Assembly: GCF_024497955.1 (NCBI RefSeq)
Contig: NZ_JANHKP010000010.1
Location: 62,001 to 126,000, forward strand
Origin: Streptomyces sp. C10-9-1
GTDB lineage: Bacteria > Actinomycetota > Actinomycetes > Streptomycetales > Streptomycetaceae
DNA: 64,000 bases
Direction: 5' to 3'
The notes under the pieces are model-generated. The model searched no databases. It saw only the letters and a list, made by a program, of their open reading frames with translations, and had not been told where the DNA came from. Shown here piece by piece: positions 50,330 through 58,893 of the stretch (its first letter is position 1; every line of letters begins with the position of its first letter). The position numbers and the translations under genes are program-made.

Positions 50330-51181
50330 TCAGAGGGAGTCCTCACGCAGCCGACGCTCCACCCGCCGCCGGGTGCGCTCCTCGTGCGCGATCCGGCCGA
50401 CCAGCGCACCGCCGTAGACGACGAACCCGGCGCCGACCAGCCACGACTGCACGACGAGGACGGTGCCGAACGGCCCGTAGGTCACGGTGTTGGTGGCGAT
50501 CAGCGGTGAGAACACCAGCTGGGAGAAGACCCTCAGCCCCAGCATGCCGAGTGTGGTGGCCACCGCCCCGGGCACCAGGGCGCGCCACCGCACCCTGCCG
50601 CACACCAGCACCCGCTGCGAGGCCCAGAAGAACAGGAAGGTCCCGGCGAGGTCCCCCAGCGCACCGGCAAGCGCGACCAGCCCGGACTCCTGCTCGACGG
50701 GGATATTGGTGAACACCAGCAGGAACAGCACGAGCATGGCGAGCCACACCACATGGCGCCACATCGTGTGCCATCGGGCCGTAGGCAGGTCCCACACCTT
50801 CTCGTACCCGGTCTGCACGGCGGAGCCGAAGGTCAGGCCGAAGACGGCCAGGGCGGCGAGCCCGAAGGCCGTGGTGCGCTGGAGCGCCTGGCCCGGCACG
50901 CCGAAGAGCTGCTCGACCTCCTGCTGCGAGGCGGCCGAGACCCCGAGCGCCTGACCGAGCCATCGGGCGAAGCCCTCCGCACTGACCGGGTCGGCGGCCG
51001 CCACGACGACGAGCAGCGGCACCAGGGTGAGGAAGCCGAGGGCCGCGAACCCCATGGCGCGGTGCATCAGCTCCATGGAGCGCCCGCGGTTCCACGCGAG
51101 ACCGACCGGCGACTCGGCCAGCCTGCGGTGCACCTCGTCGAAGCGGCGCGGGCCGCGCGGCCGGGAGGGCGTGTCGGTCAT
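50330..51181 (-). CDS. YihY/BrkB family membrane protein
   Basis: A 283-residue inner-membrane protein with about six hydrophobic helices (about 45-65, 105-125, 150-170, 185-205, 215-235 and 245-265). It has the BrkB-like LHRAMGFAALGFLTLVPLL-type first helix (preceded by MELM) and YEKVWDLPTARWHTMWRHVV. Function is not established for the family; the once-claimed RNase BN activity is not supported. The C-terminus is basic (ERTRRRVERRLRED). Confidence 0.87.
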   Translation of the reverse strand: MTDTPSRPRGPRRFDEVHRRLAESPVGLAWNRGRSMELMHRAMGFAALGFLTLVPLLVVVAAADPVSAEGFARWLGQALGVSAASQQEVEQLFGVPGQALQRTTAFGLAALAVFGLTFGSAVQTGYEKVWDLPTARWHTMWRHVVWLAMLVLFLLVFTNIPVEQESGLVALAGALGDLAGTFLFFWASQRVLVCGRVRWRALVPGAVATTLGMLGLRVFSQLVFSPLIATNTVTYGPFGTVLVVQSWLVGAGFVVYGGALVGRIAHEERTRRRVERRLREDSL

Positions 51182-51288
51182 ATGGCGTCGACTACCCGGA
51201 GTCGGGCCCGTCCCCCGCCGGCGCTGCGCCGGACGGGTGGCCGGGGAGCCGTTCGGGCGGGCCCGGACGGCCCGGGCCCGCGGCGGGG

Positions 51289-52503
51289 TCAGACGAGAAC
51301 CGTCAGAGGGTCGTCCAGTATGGGCTGCCAGGCCAGCTCGGCGGCGCCCACCAGGCTGTTGTGGTCCAGGGTGCACGGCAGGATGGGCACGCCGCCGCTG
51401 CGGCCCCACAGGCTCCGGTCGGCGACCACGGCGCGCAGCCGGTCGGGGTCGGCCTGGAGCAGCTCCCGGTGGAGGCCTCCGAGGATGATGCGGTCCGGGT
51501 TGAGGATGTTGACCAGGCCCGCGAGTCCGAGGCCGAGGCGGTCGATGAGCCGCTCGGCCGCGGAGCGGACGGCCGGCTCCCCGAACTCGCCGCGGAGCAT
51601 GTCCCTGGACTGCTGGAGCAGGGAGACCTCCGGGCCCGGCTCGCGCCCGGCCGCGGTCAGGAAGGCCAGCGGGTCGGCCTCGACGTCCAGGCAGCCGCGG
51701 CTGCCGCAGTGGCAGGGCCGCCCCTCGGGGTTCACGGTGAGGTGGCCGACCTCCAGGGCGAGGCCGGCGCTGCCGCTGTGGAGGCGTCCGTCCAGGACCA
51801 GCGCCCCGCCGACACCGCGGTGCCCGGTGGCGACGCAGAGCAGGTGCTGCGCCCCGCGGCCGGCCCCGTGGCGGTGCTCGGCGAGCGCGGCGAGGTTGAC
51901 GTCGTTGCCGGTGAACGCGGGGCCGGCGATCCCCGCCCTGGCGACCTGCTCGGCGAAGATGCCGCGCACGGGCGCGCCGGGCGGCCAGGCCAGATGGAGC
52001 GGGTTCAGCGCGGTGCCCTCGGGTTCCGCGACGGCGGAGGGGACGGCGAGTCCGGCTCCCACGCACCGCCGCCCCGTCTCGCGCAGCAGCTGCGCACCGG
52101 CGGCGACGACCTCGCCGAGCACCTGCGCGGGGTCGGCCTGGACGGTCGTGCAGCCGGGGGCCGTGGCGACGGTCCGGCCTCCGAGGCCGATGAGCGAGGC
52201 ACGGAAGCCGTCCGCGTGGATCTGGGCGGCCAGCACCACGGGGCCGCTCTCGTCGACGGCGAGCCGGTGCGAGGGCCTGCCCTGGGAGCCGGCGGCCGCG
52301 CCGGGGCGGGAGTCGACGCGGATGAGGCCGAGCGCTTCGAGCTCGGCGGCCACGGCACCCGCGGTCGCCCGGGTGACGCCCAGTTCGGCGGTGAGCACGG
52401 CGCGCGTGGGCGCCCTCCCGGTGTGAACCAGTTCGAGGGCCGGACCGAGAGCGCTGCGGCCCCTGTCCAGTCGCGTCCGGGTCGTCGTCGCCTTGCCGTT
52501 CAT
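51289..52503 (-). CDS. ROK-family transcriptional regulator
   Basis: A 404-residue repressor with an N-terminal winged helix (TRAVLTAELGVTRATAGAVA, about 30-49) and a ROK ATPase-like sugar-binding domain. The zinc motif CHCGSRGCLD, the EVGHLTV segment and the GNDVNLAALAEH active-site loop are intact, so a phosphorylated or free sugar is the likely effector. The ATG at 52503 has a weak GAGACT seven bases upstream. It is divergent from an MFS gene whose start carries an inverted repeat, the probable target. Confidence 0.9.
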   Translation of the reverse strand: MNGKATTTRTRLDRGRSALGPALELVHTGRAPTRAVLTAELGVTRATAGAVAAELEALGLIRVDSRPGAAAGSQGRPSHRLAVDESGPVVLAAQIHADGFRASLIGLGGRTVATAPGCTTVQADPAQVLGEVVAAGAQLLRETGRRCVGAGLAVPSAVAEPEGTALNPLHLAWPPGAPVRGIFAEQVARAGIAGPAFTGNDVNLAALAEHRHGAGRGAQHLLCVATGHRGVGGALVLDGRLHSGSAGLALEVGHLTVNPEGRPCHCGSRGCLDVEADPLAFLTAAGREPGPEVSLLQQSRDMLRGEFGEPAVRSAAERLIDRLGLGLAGLVNILNPDRIILGGLHRELLQADPDRLRAVVADRSLWGRSGGVPILPCTLDHNSLVGAAELAWQPILDDPLTVLV

Positions 52504-52634
52504 AGGGGCGAGTCTCCCATGATCCTGCGGGGTTCCCGCCGTTGCTCCCCGGCGCCGGGCGGACCACGGCACTCTCCCCCGCCCCTGGAGGAGGGCGCCG
52601 CGTTGTGCCGGACGGGGGCGAGCCTCTACCCTTC

Positions 52635-52657
52635 TTTTGTGCCGCTACTAAACAAAA
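52635..52657. promoter_or_regulatory. AT-rich inverted repeat over the MFS start codon
   Basis: TTTTGT at 52635-52640 and ACAAAA at 52652-52657 are perfect inverted copies, 11 bases apart, in otherwise GC-rich DNA. They overlap the leaderless start of the MFS gene, a fitting site for the divergent ROK regulator. Confidence 0.5.
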
Positions 52658-53937
52658 CAGCGACGGCCGATCCGGAAGGGGCGGGCACCACCAGCGCCCG
52701 CAGCCCCCTGTCCCGCGTCCGCACCGCCCTGACCGTGTTCTTCGCCCTCGACGGCCTGCTCTTCGCCGGCTGGGTCGTCCGCATTCCCGCGATCAAGGAG
52801 CAGACCGGCGCCTCGGCGAGCGACCTCGGCATGGCGCTCCTGGGCGTCTCCGCGGGGGCCGTCGCCACCATGGCCCTCACGGGCCGCCTGTGCCGGCGGT
52901 ACGGCTCCCCCGCCGTGACCGTGGCCTGCGCGGCCGTGCTCTCGCTGAGCATGGCGCTGCCGCCGCTCGCCCACTCGGCCACGGCGCTCGGGCTCGCGCT
53001 CCTCGTCTTCGGAGCGGGGTACGGCGGCATCAACGTGGCCATGAACAGTGTGGCCGTGGACCTCGTGGCCGCGCTGCGCCGCCCGGTCATGCCGAGCTTC
53101 CACGCGGCCTTCAGCCTGGGGGGCATGCTCGGCGCCGGGCTCGGCGGGCTCGCCGCCGGAAGCGTTCCGCCGTCCGTGCACCTGCCGGCCCTCGGCCTGC
53201 TCGGCCTGGCCGCCACCGCGGCGGCGGGCCCCGCGCTGCTGCGCGCCCCCTCGGCACCGGCGGAACCCGCGGACCCCGTGCACGCAGGACCGCGCGCGGC
53301 CGGGGACCGCACCCGCGGGCCCGTGCTCCTGCTGGGCCTGATCGCCCTGTGCACCGCCTACGGTGAGGGCGCCATGGCCGACTGGAGCGCCCTGCACCTG
53401 CAGCAGGACCTGCACGCACCGCCCGGTGTGGCCGCGGCGGCGTACGCGCTGTTCGCCCTGGCCATGACGGCGGGCCGGCTGACCGGGGCCCGCCTGCTGG
53501 AGCGGTGGGGGCAGACGCGCACGCTGGTCGCGGGAGGGACCGCAGCTGCGGCGGGCATGCTCCTCGGGGCACTCGCCCCGAACGCCTGGCTCGCCCTGGC
53601 GGGCTTCGGGGCGGCCGGACTGGGACTGGCCAACATCTTCCCCGTGGCGGTCGGCCGGGCCGGGGAGCTGGCGGGCCCCGGCGGCGTGGCGACGGCGTCC
53701 ACCCTGGGGTACGGCGGCATGCTCGTCGGACCGCCCGCGATCGGCTTCCTGGCGGAGTGGTCGACGCTGCCGACGGCCCTGACCACGGTGGCCGTCCTGG
53801 CCGCCGGCGCGGCGGTGCTGGCGTACGCCACGCGGAACGCCTCGGCGGCACCCGCCGCACGGGCACCGGAGGACGCGACGCGGCGGGGAGGCGCTGCACC
53901 CGTCGCCGCGGGCGCACCGGGGGCGACGGGGCCCTAG
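52639..53937 (+). CDS. MFS transporter, FucP/YbjJ-like
   Basis: A 432-residue transporter with 12 predicted helices. The FFALDGLLFAGWVVRIPAIK first helix and GYGGINVAMNSVAVDL segment resemble the YbjJ branch of MFS proteins. GTG at 52639 follows TACCCT by six bases with no ribosome site, indicating a leaderless mRNA. The neighbouring ROK regulator suggests a sugar or sugar-derivative substrate, but efflux is also possible. The last 35 residues are alanine/proline-rich. Confidence 0.85.
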   Translation: MPLLNKTATADPEGAGTTSARSPLSRVRTALTVFFALDGLLFAGWVVRIPAIKEQTGASASDLGMALLGVSAGAVATMALTGRLCRRYGSPAVTVACAAVLSLSMALPPLAHSATALGLALLVFGAGYGGINVAMNSVAVDLVAALRRPVMPSFHAAFSLGGMLGAGLGGLAAGSVPPSVHLPALGLLGLAATAAAGPALLRAPSAPAEPADPVHAGPRAAGDRTRGPVLLLGLIALCTAYGEGAMADWSALHLQQDLHAPPGVAAAAYALFALAMTAGRLTGARLLERWGQTRTLVAGGTAAAAGMLLGALAPNAWLALAGFGAAGLGLANIFPVAVGRAGELAGPGGVATASTLGYGGMLVGPPAIGFLAEWSTLPTALTTVAVLAAGAAVLAYATRNASAAPAARAPEDATRRGGAAPVAAGAPGATGP

Positions 53938-53989
53938 CCTCGCGCTTTCGTGAAGCGGGCTGTCCGGCGGATCATGTGCGGAGCCAGAG

Positions 53990-54427
53990 GCGGATTGCTG
54001 CTGCGGTGACGGTTTCCGTGGAGGACGCAGGCCGACGCGCGTGGCCCGCGCACGACCGGTCGCTCTGCTACCGGCTCACCGTCGCCGACGGGTGCCGGTT
54101 CAAGGCGCCGGCTGTTCACGCCGGGCTCCGGCGCCACCGGGGGACCACCCCCGGTGCTCTTCGTTCCGCCGTCAGGGGACTGGATCGCGGTCGCCTGGTC
54201 ACGGTCCCGGACCAGCGGCCACGTCAGCGCCTCGCTCCGGTAGCACCCGGTCTCCCGCGTTCCGTCGCAGGCCAGCGCCCCGAGGAAGCCGGTCCGGCGA
54301 GGAAGGCGCTGCCCGCCTCGATGACGCAGAACGCGTTGCCGTCCGGGGCAGCGGGCACCACATGCCCGTCTTCCGGGAGTTGGCCCCCATCGATGTGCCT
54401 CGCGCCGGGTTCCGGCGCCCCGGCCAC
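53990..54427 (-). pseudogene. Decayed VOC/glyoxalase-like gene
   Basis: The minus strand reads APDGNAFCVIEAGSAFLAG (about 54360-54300) in one frame and, after a shift near 54300, GFLGALACDGTRETGCYRSE, then ALTWPLVRDRDQATAIQSPD and GGTKSTGGGPPVAPEPGVNS in another. These match the order of conserved blocks in Glyoxalase_6-type VOC proteins: the GNEFCVL end of one domain followed by the start of the next. The end after APVGDGEPVAE is degenerate. The frameshift and missing start mark a pseudogene fragment. Boundaries are approximate. Confidence 0.65.
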
Positions 54428-54598
54428 CGTGCGCCGCCGGTCGCGTCGGGGCCGTCGGCACCATGCCCTAACGCACGGCGGCCACGACCGGCGCCGCCGC
54501 CCCCGGTGGGGGCCGCGAGGTCACGGCACGAGCGTCCGTCCGGGGGAACACGGCGTCCGTTCAGCGTCGATGTCGGTGGTGCTGAATACGATCAGGGG

Positions 54599-55009
54599 AT
54601 GCGAGCTTCAGGAACATTCACCGTTGCCGACTTCACGCCTGCGCAGGTACCCGGCCCGCAGATCGAGACCGCGGTGCCCGTGGGGGTGTCCACGATGGAG
54701 AAGAAGTTCGACGGTGAGGTGGCCGGGCGTTCGACGACGCTGTTCACCGCTGCCTTCGACCAGTCCACGGCCACGGGCACGTACCTCGCGATGGAGTCCT
54801 TCGAAGGGACCCTCCGCGACCGGGCGGGCTCCTTCAACTTCGCTCACGCCGCGACCACCCTGGGCGACGGCGGCCGTACGGACGAGTTCTTCGTCGTCGC
54901 TCCGGGCAGCGGTACGGGTGAACTGGCCGGGATCTCCGGCACCGGGGGCATGAAGGTCGAGGCAGACGGCACGCACCGGATCTGGTTCGACTACGAACTC
55001 GGCCACTAG
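54599..55009 (+). CDS. DUF3224 domain protein
   Basis: A 136-residue beta-rich protein with the DUF3224 pattern: ASGTFTVADFTPAQV, STATGTYLAMESFEGTLRDR, SFNFAHAATT and GTGELAGISGTGGMKVEADG, ending in IWFDYEL. It is probably a small allene-oxide-cyclase- or lipocalin-like barrel of unknown function. The ATG at 54599 follows TACGAT by six bases, so the mRNA is likely leaderless. It lies beside the decayed VOC gene. Confidence 0.85.
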   Translation: MRASGTFTVADFTPAQVPGPQIETAVPVGVSTMEKKFDGEVAGRSTTLFTAAFDQSTATGTYLAMESFEGTLRDRAGSFNFAHAATTLGDGGRTDEFFVVAPGSGTGELAGISGTGGMKVEADGTHRIWFDYELGH

Positions 55010-55509
55010 CGCTGCACGTCGGGCACCCGTGGTGCGCGGCCGAAGTCGCCCGCCGGCCTCGTCTGGCGGCGCGGGCGCTTCGCACTCGACGGGCCGTTCG
55101 GGATATGCCCGAACGGCCTTCGCGTACCGAGGAGACCGTGCGCTTCGCCGAAGGGTCGCCAGCGTGCGGACCACCCCGACCGGAGCGGACGGGTCCCGGG
55201 AGCACCTGGTGCGCCGGGTCCCGCGAGAGCGAGCACCCGTTCTGCGCCGTCGTGCGGACGGGTGGCGGCGCGGCGGCGCTGATGCGGGGGCTCGGTCCCG
55301 ACCCGATGCCCGGGTCCCGTCCTGCCGCGGCCGGTTCCGGTTCGACGGCGGCCCGGCGCGGCCCGGCGGCCCTCCCGGCGCCGCCGGTCGTCGGGCGGGC
55401 AGCGACCGGTGTCCGCACGGACCGGCCGTGCCCGTCCGCGGCGTCCGCGGCGCTCCGGCGCCGGGGAGCACCCGCCGGTGGGCCGGCGGGAGGCGGCGCC
55501 CGGGGGGCG
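55010..55509. other. Gene-free region
   Basis: About 500 bases between DUF3224 and the TetR stop codon without a supported gene. Apart from the hairpin at 55092-55118 nothing stands out. Confidence 0.5.
55092..55118. terminator. 11-bp hairpin after the DUF3224 gene
   Basis: GGCCGTTCGGG pairs perfectly with CCCGAACGGCC over a five-base loop ATATG, 83 bases after the stop codon. It is a probable terminator. Confidence 0.65.
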
Positions 55510-56247
55510 TCAGTCGGGGGGCGCCACCGGTTCGAGCAGGCCGATCTCCGCACCGAGGCGCCCGGCGGCGTGGGCGAAGAACGCGTCGCGCTCCTCGACG
55601 AGCCGGTGGAACTGGCCGAAGAGCTCGAACGAGATCAGGCCGAAGAGCTGGGCCCAGGCGGCGACGAGGGCGCTGACGACGGCGGGCGGCAGGTCGGGGG
55701 CGAGTTCGCCGCCGATCCTGCGGGCCTCGGCCGAGAGCGCGCCGGGCAGCCGCGGCCGGGCCAGGCCCTCGCCCCGGTGGGCGTCCTGCGCGACAGCGAT
55801 CAGGACGCGGCCGACCCGTGACGCGGGTCCGATGGTGTCGGCAGGGGCGGAGTACCCGGGCACGGGGGACCCGTAGATGAGGGCGTACTCGTGGGGATGC
55901 GCGAGGGCCCAGCGGCGGACGGCCGCGCAGACGGCGGTCCAGCGCCGCAGCTGGAGGCCCCGCGGCGACCCCTCGGGGGCGGCGGGCTCCGTGCGCAGGT
56001 CCTCCGCGGCCTGCTCCGCCGCGGCGCCGATCGCGTCGTAGGCGTCGATGATCAGTGCGGTGAGGAGGTCGTCGCGGCTCGGGAAGTAGCGGTAGAGGGC
56101 AGAGGAGACCATGCCCAGTTCGCGGGCGACGGCTCGCAGGGACAGCTTGGCGGCGCCCTCATCGGCGAGTCGCCTGCGCGCCTCCTCCTTGATGGCTGCG
56201 GTCACTTCGATACGGGCCCGCTCCCGGGCCCCGCGGACGGTGGTCAT
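55510..56247 (-). CDS. TetR/AcrR family regulator
   Basis: A 245-residue repressor, slightly long for TetR. The helix-turn-helix LRAVARELGMVSSALYRYFP is at about 38-57. The C-terminal domain has the WTAVCAAVRRWALAHPHEYA and LIYGSPVPGYSAP segments of the TetR_C_33 (WHG) type. The ATG at 56247 is chosen by homology of the N-terminus; no strong ribosome site is seen. It is divergent from a Ddn-like gene, and two palindromes in the spacer are likely operators. Confidence 0.88.
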   Translation of the reverse strand: MTTVRGARERARIEVTAAIKEEARRRLADEGAAKLSLRAVARELGMVSSALYRYFPSRDDLLTALIIDAYDAIGAAAEQAAEDLRTEPAAPEGSPRGLQLRRWTAVCAAVRRWALAHPHEYALIYGSPVPGYSAPADTIGPASRVGRVLIAVAQDAHRGEGLARPRLPGALSAEARRIGGELAPDLPPAVVSALVAAWAQLFGLISFELFGQFHRLVEERDAFFAHAAGRLGAEIGLLEPVAPPD

Positions 56248-56288
56248 GCGAGACAGGTTCTCACGTTTCAGAGCAATGACCCAAAAAG

Positions 56289-56356
56289 AGAGCACCGCTC
56301 TTGCTTTGGAGCACTCGACTCGTGCACACTGCTCACAAGCGAGAGCACTGCTCTCG
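56289..56356. promoter_or_regulatory. Two TetR operators in the divergent spacer
   Basis: AGAGC-ACC-GCTCT (56289-56301) and CGAGAGCA-C-TGCTCTCG (56340-56356, perfect 17-base palindrome) share the AGAGCA half-site 50 bases apart. A looser GAGCA/TGCTC pair lies between them. They cover the promoter region of the Ddn-like gene and of the regulator. Confidence 0.75.
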
Positions 56357-56384
56357 AATCGGAGCAGATCGAGGTGGCCCACCC

Positions 56385-56840
56385 ATGTCGCAGCAGCAGC
56401 CGTACTACCGCGAGGCCGGAGCCGTCGCCCGCCGCTTCAACCGGGCCGTCGGCTGGCTGGCACGCCGTGGGATCAGCCTCCTCGGCACCGCCGAGCTCTC
56501 GGTCCGGGGCCGCAGGAGCGGCGCCATGCAGCGCGTCCCCGTCAACCAGCACGTCCACGAGGGCGTCCCGTACCTGGTGTCGGCCCGGGGGCATTCCCAG
56601 TGGGTCCGCAACATGCGTGCCGCGGGCGGGGGCGAACTCCGCGTCGGCCGCACGGTCCGCAGCTTCACCGCCGTGGAGGTGGGCGACGACGAGAAGCCCG
56701 CGATCCTGCGCGCCTACCTGAAGAAGTGGGGCTGGGAGGTCGAGCAGTACTTCCAGGGCGTCACGGCGGACGCGTCCGACGAGGAACTGCGTGCGGCCGC
56801 GCCCGACCACCCGGTCTTCCGGCTCACGGTCAGGGGGTGA
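56385..56840 (+). CDS. F420-dependent nitroreductase family protein (Ddn-like)
   Basis: A 151-residue protein of the split-barrel deazaflavin-dependent nitroreductase family. RRSGAMQRVPVNQH and PYLVSARGHSQWVRNMRAAG are the family's core, including the GHSQWVRN segment that binds the cofactor in Ddn. GAGGTGG lies seven bases before the ATG. It probably reduces quinones or xenobiotics with F420H2. Regulation by the divergent TetR protein is indicated by the two operators. Confidence 0.88.
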   Translation: MSQQQPYYREAGAVARRFNRAVGWLARRGISLLGTAELSVRGRRSGAMQRVPVNQHVHEGVPYLVSARGHSQWVRNMRAAGGGELRVGRTVRSFTAVEVGDDEKPAILRAYLKKWGWEVEQYFQGVTADASDEELRAAAPDHPVFRLTVRG

Positions 56841-57490
56841 GGCACCACCGGGCGGCCTCGACGCCACCGGGCGCCCGCGGCCCGGCCGGGCGGCAGGGCG
56901 GGGCGGGGCGCGCCGACCGGCACCCCGGCCCGGCGCGGCGTGGCGGCCCACCCGGCGCCGACCCGGCCGGTGACGCGGGAAGACCCCTGTGGACGGCCGA
57001 CCGCGGAAGGGGACGGCCGCGGAGGGGAGGGACCGGGAGGCCGCACGTGCCGCGCGGCCGATCACCCGGCCCGCGGACCCGCGTCCGGCGTCACGGCCGG
57101 CCCTGACGCTCCCGGCGCCCCCGGCGGTGCGGGGGCACACGGGTCGGCCGCCCCGCACCCCCGCCCCTTCGTTCGACCGCGCCCGGCATGGACGGGGCCA
57201 GGGGCCACGGTCATCACGGCGCGGGGAGCGGGGGCGGGCCGCCCTCCGGGGCCCGCACGGCCTCCGCACGGCAGGCCACCGCGCGGAGGCCGGGACCCCG
57301 AGCCCAACGACGGGTCCGCCACCGCGTGCACGGGCCACCTGACGCCCTGCGCCCCCGACGGCAGGACAGGGACCGTCAGGCGGCGGCTCCGTCCCGCGGT
57401 TCACTGCCGTTCCCTGCCGTTCCCTGCGGTTCCCTGCGGACCGCCGCGGGGGCCGCCTGCCCAGGTCGTGACCCGCGCGGGACGGCACCC
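56841..57490. other. 650-base gene-free region
   Basis: Very GC-rich DNA between the Ddn-like gene and the convergent geranylgeranyl-reductase gene. No gene is supported. It carries a small tandem repeat at 57400-57439. Confidence 0.5.
57400..57439. repeat. Four 10-base tandem repeats (TTCCCTGCSG)
   Basis: Four consecutive units (TTCACTGCCG, TTCCCTGCCG, TTCCCTGCGG, TTCCCTGCGG) lie about 50 bases from the end of the reductase gene. No coding role is apparent. Confidence 0.75.
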
Positions 57491-58747
57491 CTATCCGCGC
57501 CTGCCCTCCAGCAGGTCCAGGGCGCGCCGCGCCAGGGGACGGGTACGCACCAGGCCCGCGAGCGTGGTCGTACCGCGGGTGATGTCCGCGAAGGCCGTCC
57601 AGGCCGGCCGGAAGCCGGTGAGCACCGCGTGCAGCAGCCCCGGCCGGCGTTCGAAGAGGGCCAGCATCCGCCGCCCCACGGCCATCTCCACCCCGAGCCC
57701 CGCCTTGATCGCGAAGGCGTAGTTGAGCGCCTGGCGGCGCGCGTCGACGGCGTCGTGCGCCTCCGCGATGCGGACCGCCCACTCCCCCGCGAGACGCCCC
57801 GATCGCAGGGCGAAGGAGATGCCCTCCCTGGTCCAGGGCTCCAGCAGCCCCGCGGCGTCGCCGCAGACCAGCACCCGGCCCCGCGAGAGCGGGGAGTCGT
57901 CGCTGCGGCAGCGCGTCAGATGCCCCGAGGAGACGGACGGTTCGAAGCCCGCGAGGCCCAGACGCGCCACGAAGTCCTCCAGGTAGCGCTTGGTCGCGGC
58001 GCCCTCGCCGCGGGCCGAGATCACGCCGACCGTCAGGGTGCGCCCCTTGGGGAACACCCAGCCGTAACTGCCCGGCAGCGGCCCCCAGTCGATGAGGACC
58101 CGGCCGGCCCAGTCCTCCGCGACGGTCTCGGGGACGGGGATCTCCCACTCGAGGCCCAGGTCCACCTGGTCGAGCTTCACCCCCACGTGGGCGCCTATGC
58201 GGCTGGCGCTGCCGTCCGCACCGACCACGGCCCGCGCCAGGACCCTCTCCTCGCTCTCCTTGCCCTCTCCGGCCGGGGCCAGCACCACGGCGACCGTCCG
58301 GCGGTCCGGCACGCCCGGCCCGTGCTGCTCCACCCGGGAGACGGCGACGCCCGTGCGGACGACGGCCCCCGCCTTCTCCGCGTGCTGGACGAGCTGCGCG
58401 TCGAACTCCGGCCGGTTGATCAGGCCGAAGAGCATCCGCCGCGAGCGCCTGGTGCGCGCCATGCGGCCGCCGAGCGAGAAGGTGACGGCATGGACCCTGT
58501 CCTGGAGCGGCAGTTCGAAGCCGGGCGGGAGGCTGTCGCGGGAGGGGCCGATGATGCCTCCGCCGCAGGTCTTGTACCGGGGCAGTTCGGCCTTCTCCAG
58601 CAGCAGGACCCGCCGTCCGGCCACCGCCGCCGCATAGGCGGCCGACGCTCCCGCCGGGCCCGCGCCGACCACGACGACGTCCCACACCGAGCTGTCGTCA
58701 AGCTCATCTGCCGCCGCTGCTCCGGTGGCATCGTTCTCGCTGCTCAC
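57491..58747 (-). CDS. Geranylgeranyl reductase-family flavoprotein
   Basis: A 418-residue FAD-dependent reductase. The FAD site VVVGAGPAGASAAYAAAVAG is at about 25-44, YKTCGGGI supplies the family's cysteine motif, and CGDAAGLLEPWTREGI is the second FAD contact. Homologues reduce isoprenoid double bonds, for example in menaquinone or lipid side chains. The GTG at 58747 is assumed; GGGAG lies 12 bases away. The gene is isolated and divergent from an M20 peptidase. Confidence 0.88.
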   Translation of the reverse strand: MSSENDATGAAAADELDDSSVWDVVVVGAGPAGASAAYAAAVAGRRVLLLEKAELPRYKTCGGGIIGPSRDSLPPGFELPLQDRVHAVTFSLGGRMARTRRSRRMLFGLINRPEFDAQLVQHAEKAGAVVRTGVAVSRVEQHGPGVPDRRTVAVVLAPAGEGKESEERVLARAVVGADGSASRIGAHVGVKLDQVDLGLEWEIPVPETVAEDWAGRVLIDWGPLPGSYGWVFPKGRTLTVGVISARGEGAATKRYLEDFVARLGLAGFEPSVSSGHLTRCRSDDSPLSRGRVLVCGDAAGLLEPWTREGISFALRSGRLAGEWAVRIAEAHDAVDARRQALNYAFAIKAGLGVEMAVGRRMLALFERRPGLLHAVLTGFRPAWTAFADITRGTTTLAGLVRTRPLARRALDLLEGRRG

Positions 58748-58893
58748 GATGTACTTCTGCTCCCGATCCGACCTGTGGCCCTAGCTCTCGACGGCATCCT
58801 ACGGCGCGGTACTCCCCTACCCCCTGTGGGAGGATCGACCACACATTCGCTGTACACACATCGCACAACGTCGCACCCACAAGGAGCGTGCCC

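Noticed and set aside
53938..54600. Insertion sequence remnant between the MFS and DUF3224 genes
   Set aside because: No terminal inverted repeats, target duplication or transposase motif was found; the recognisable blocks are those of a VOC protein.
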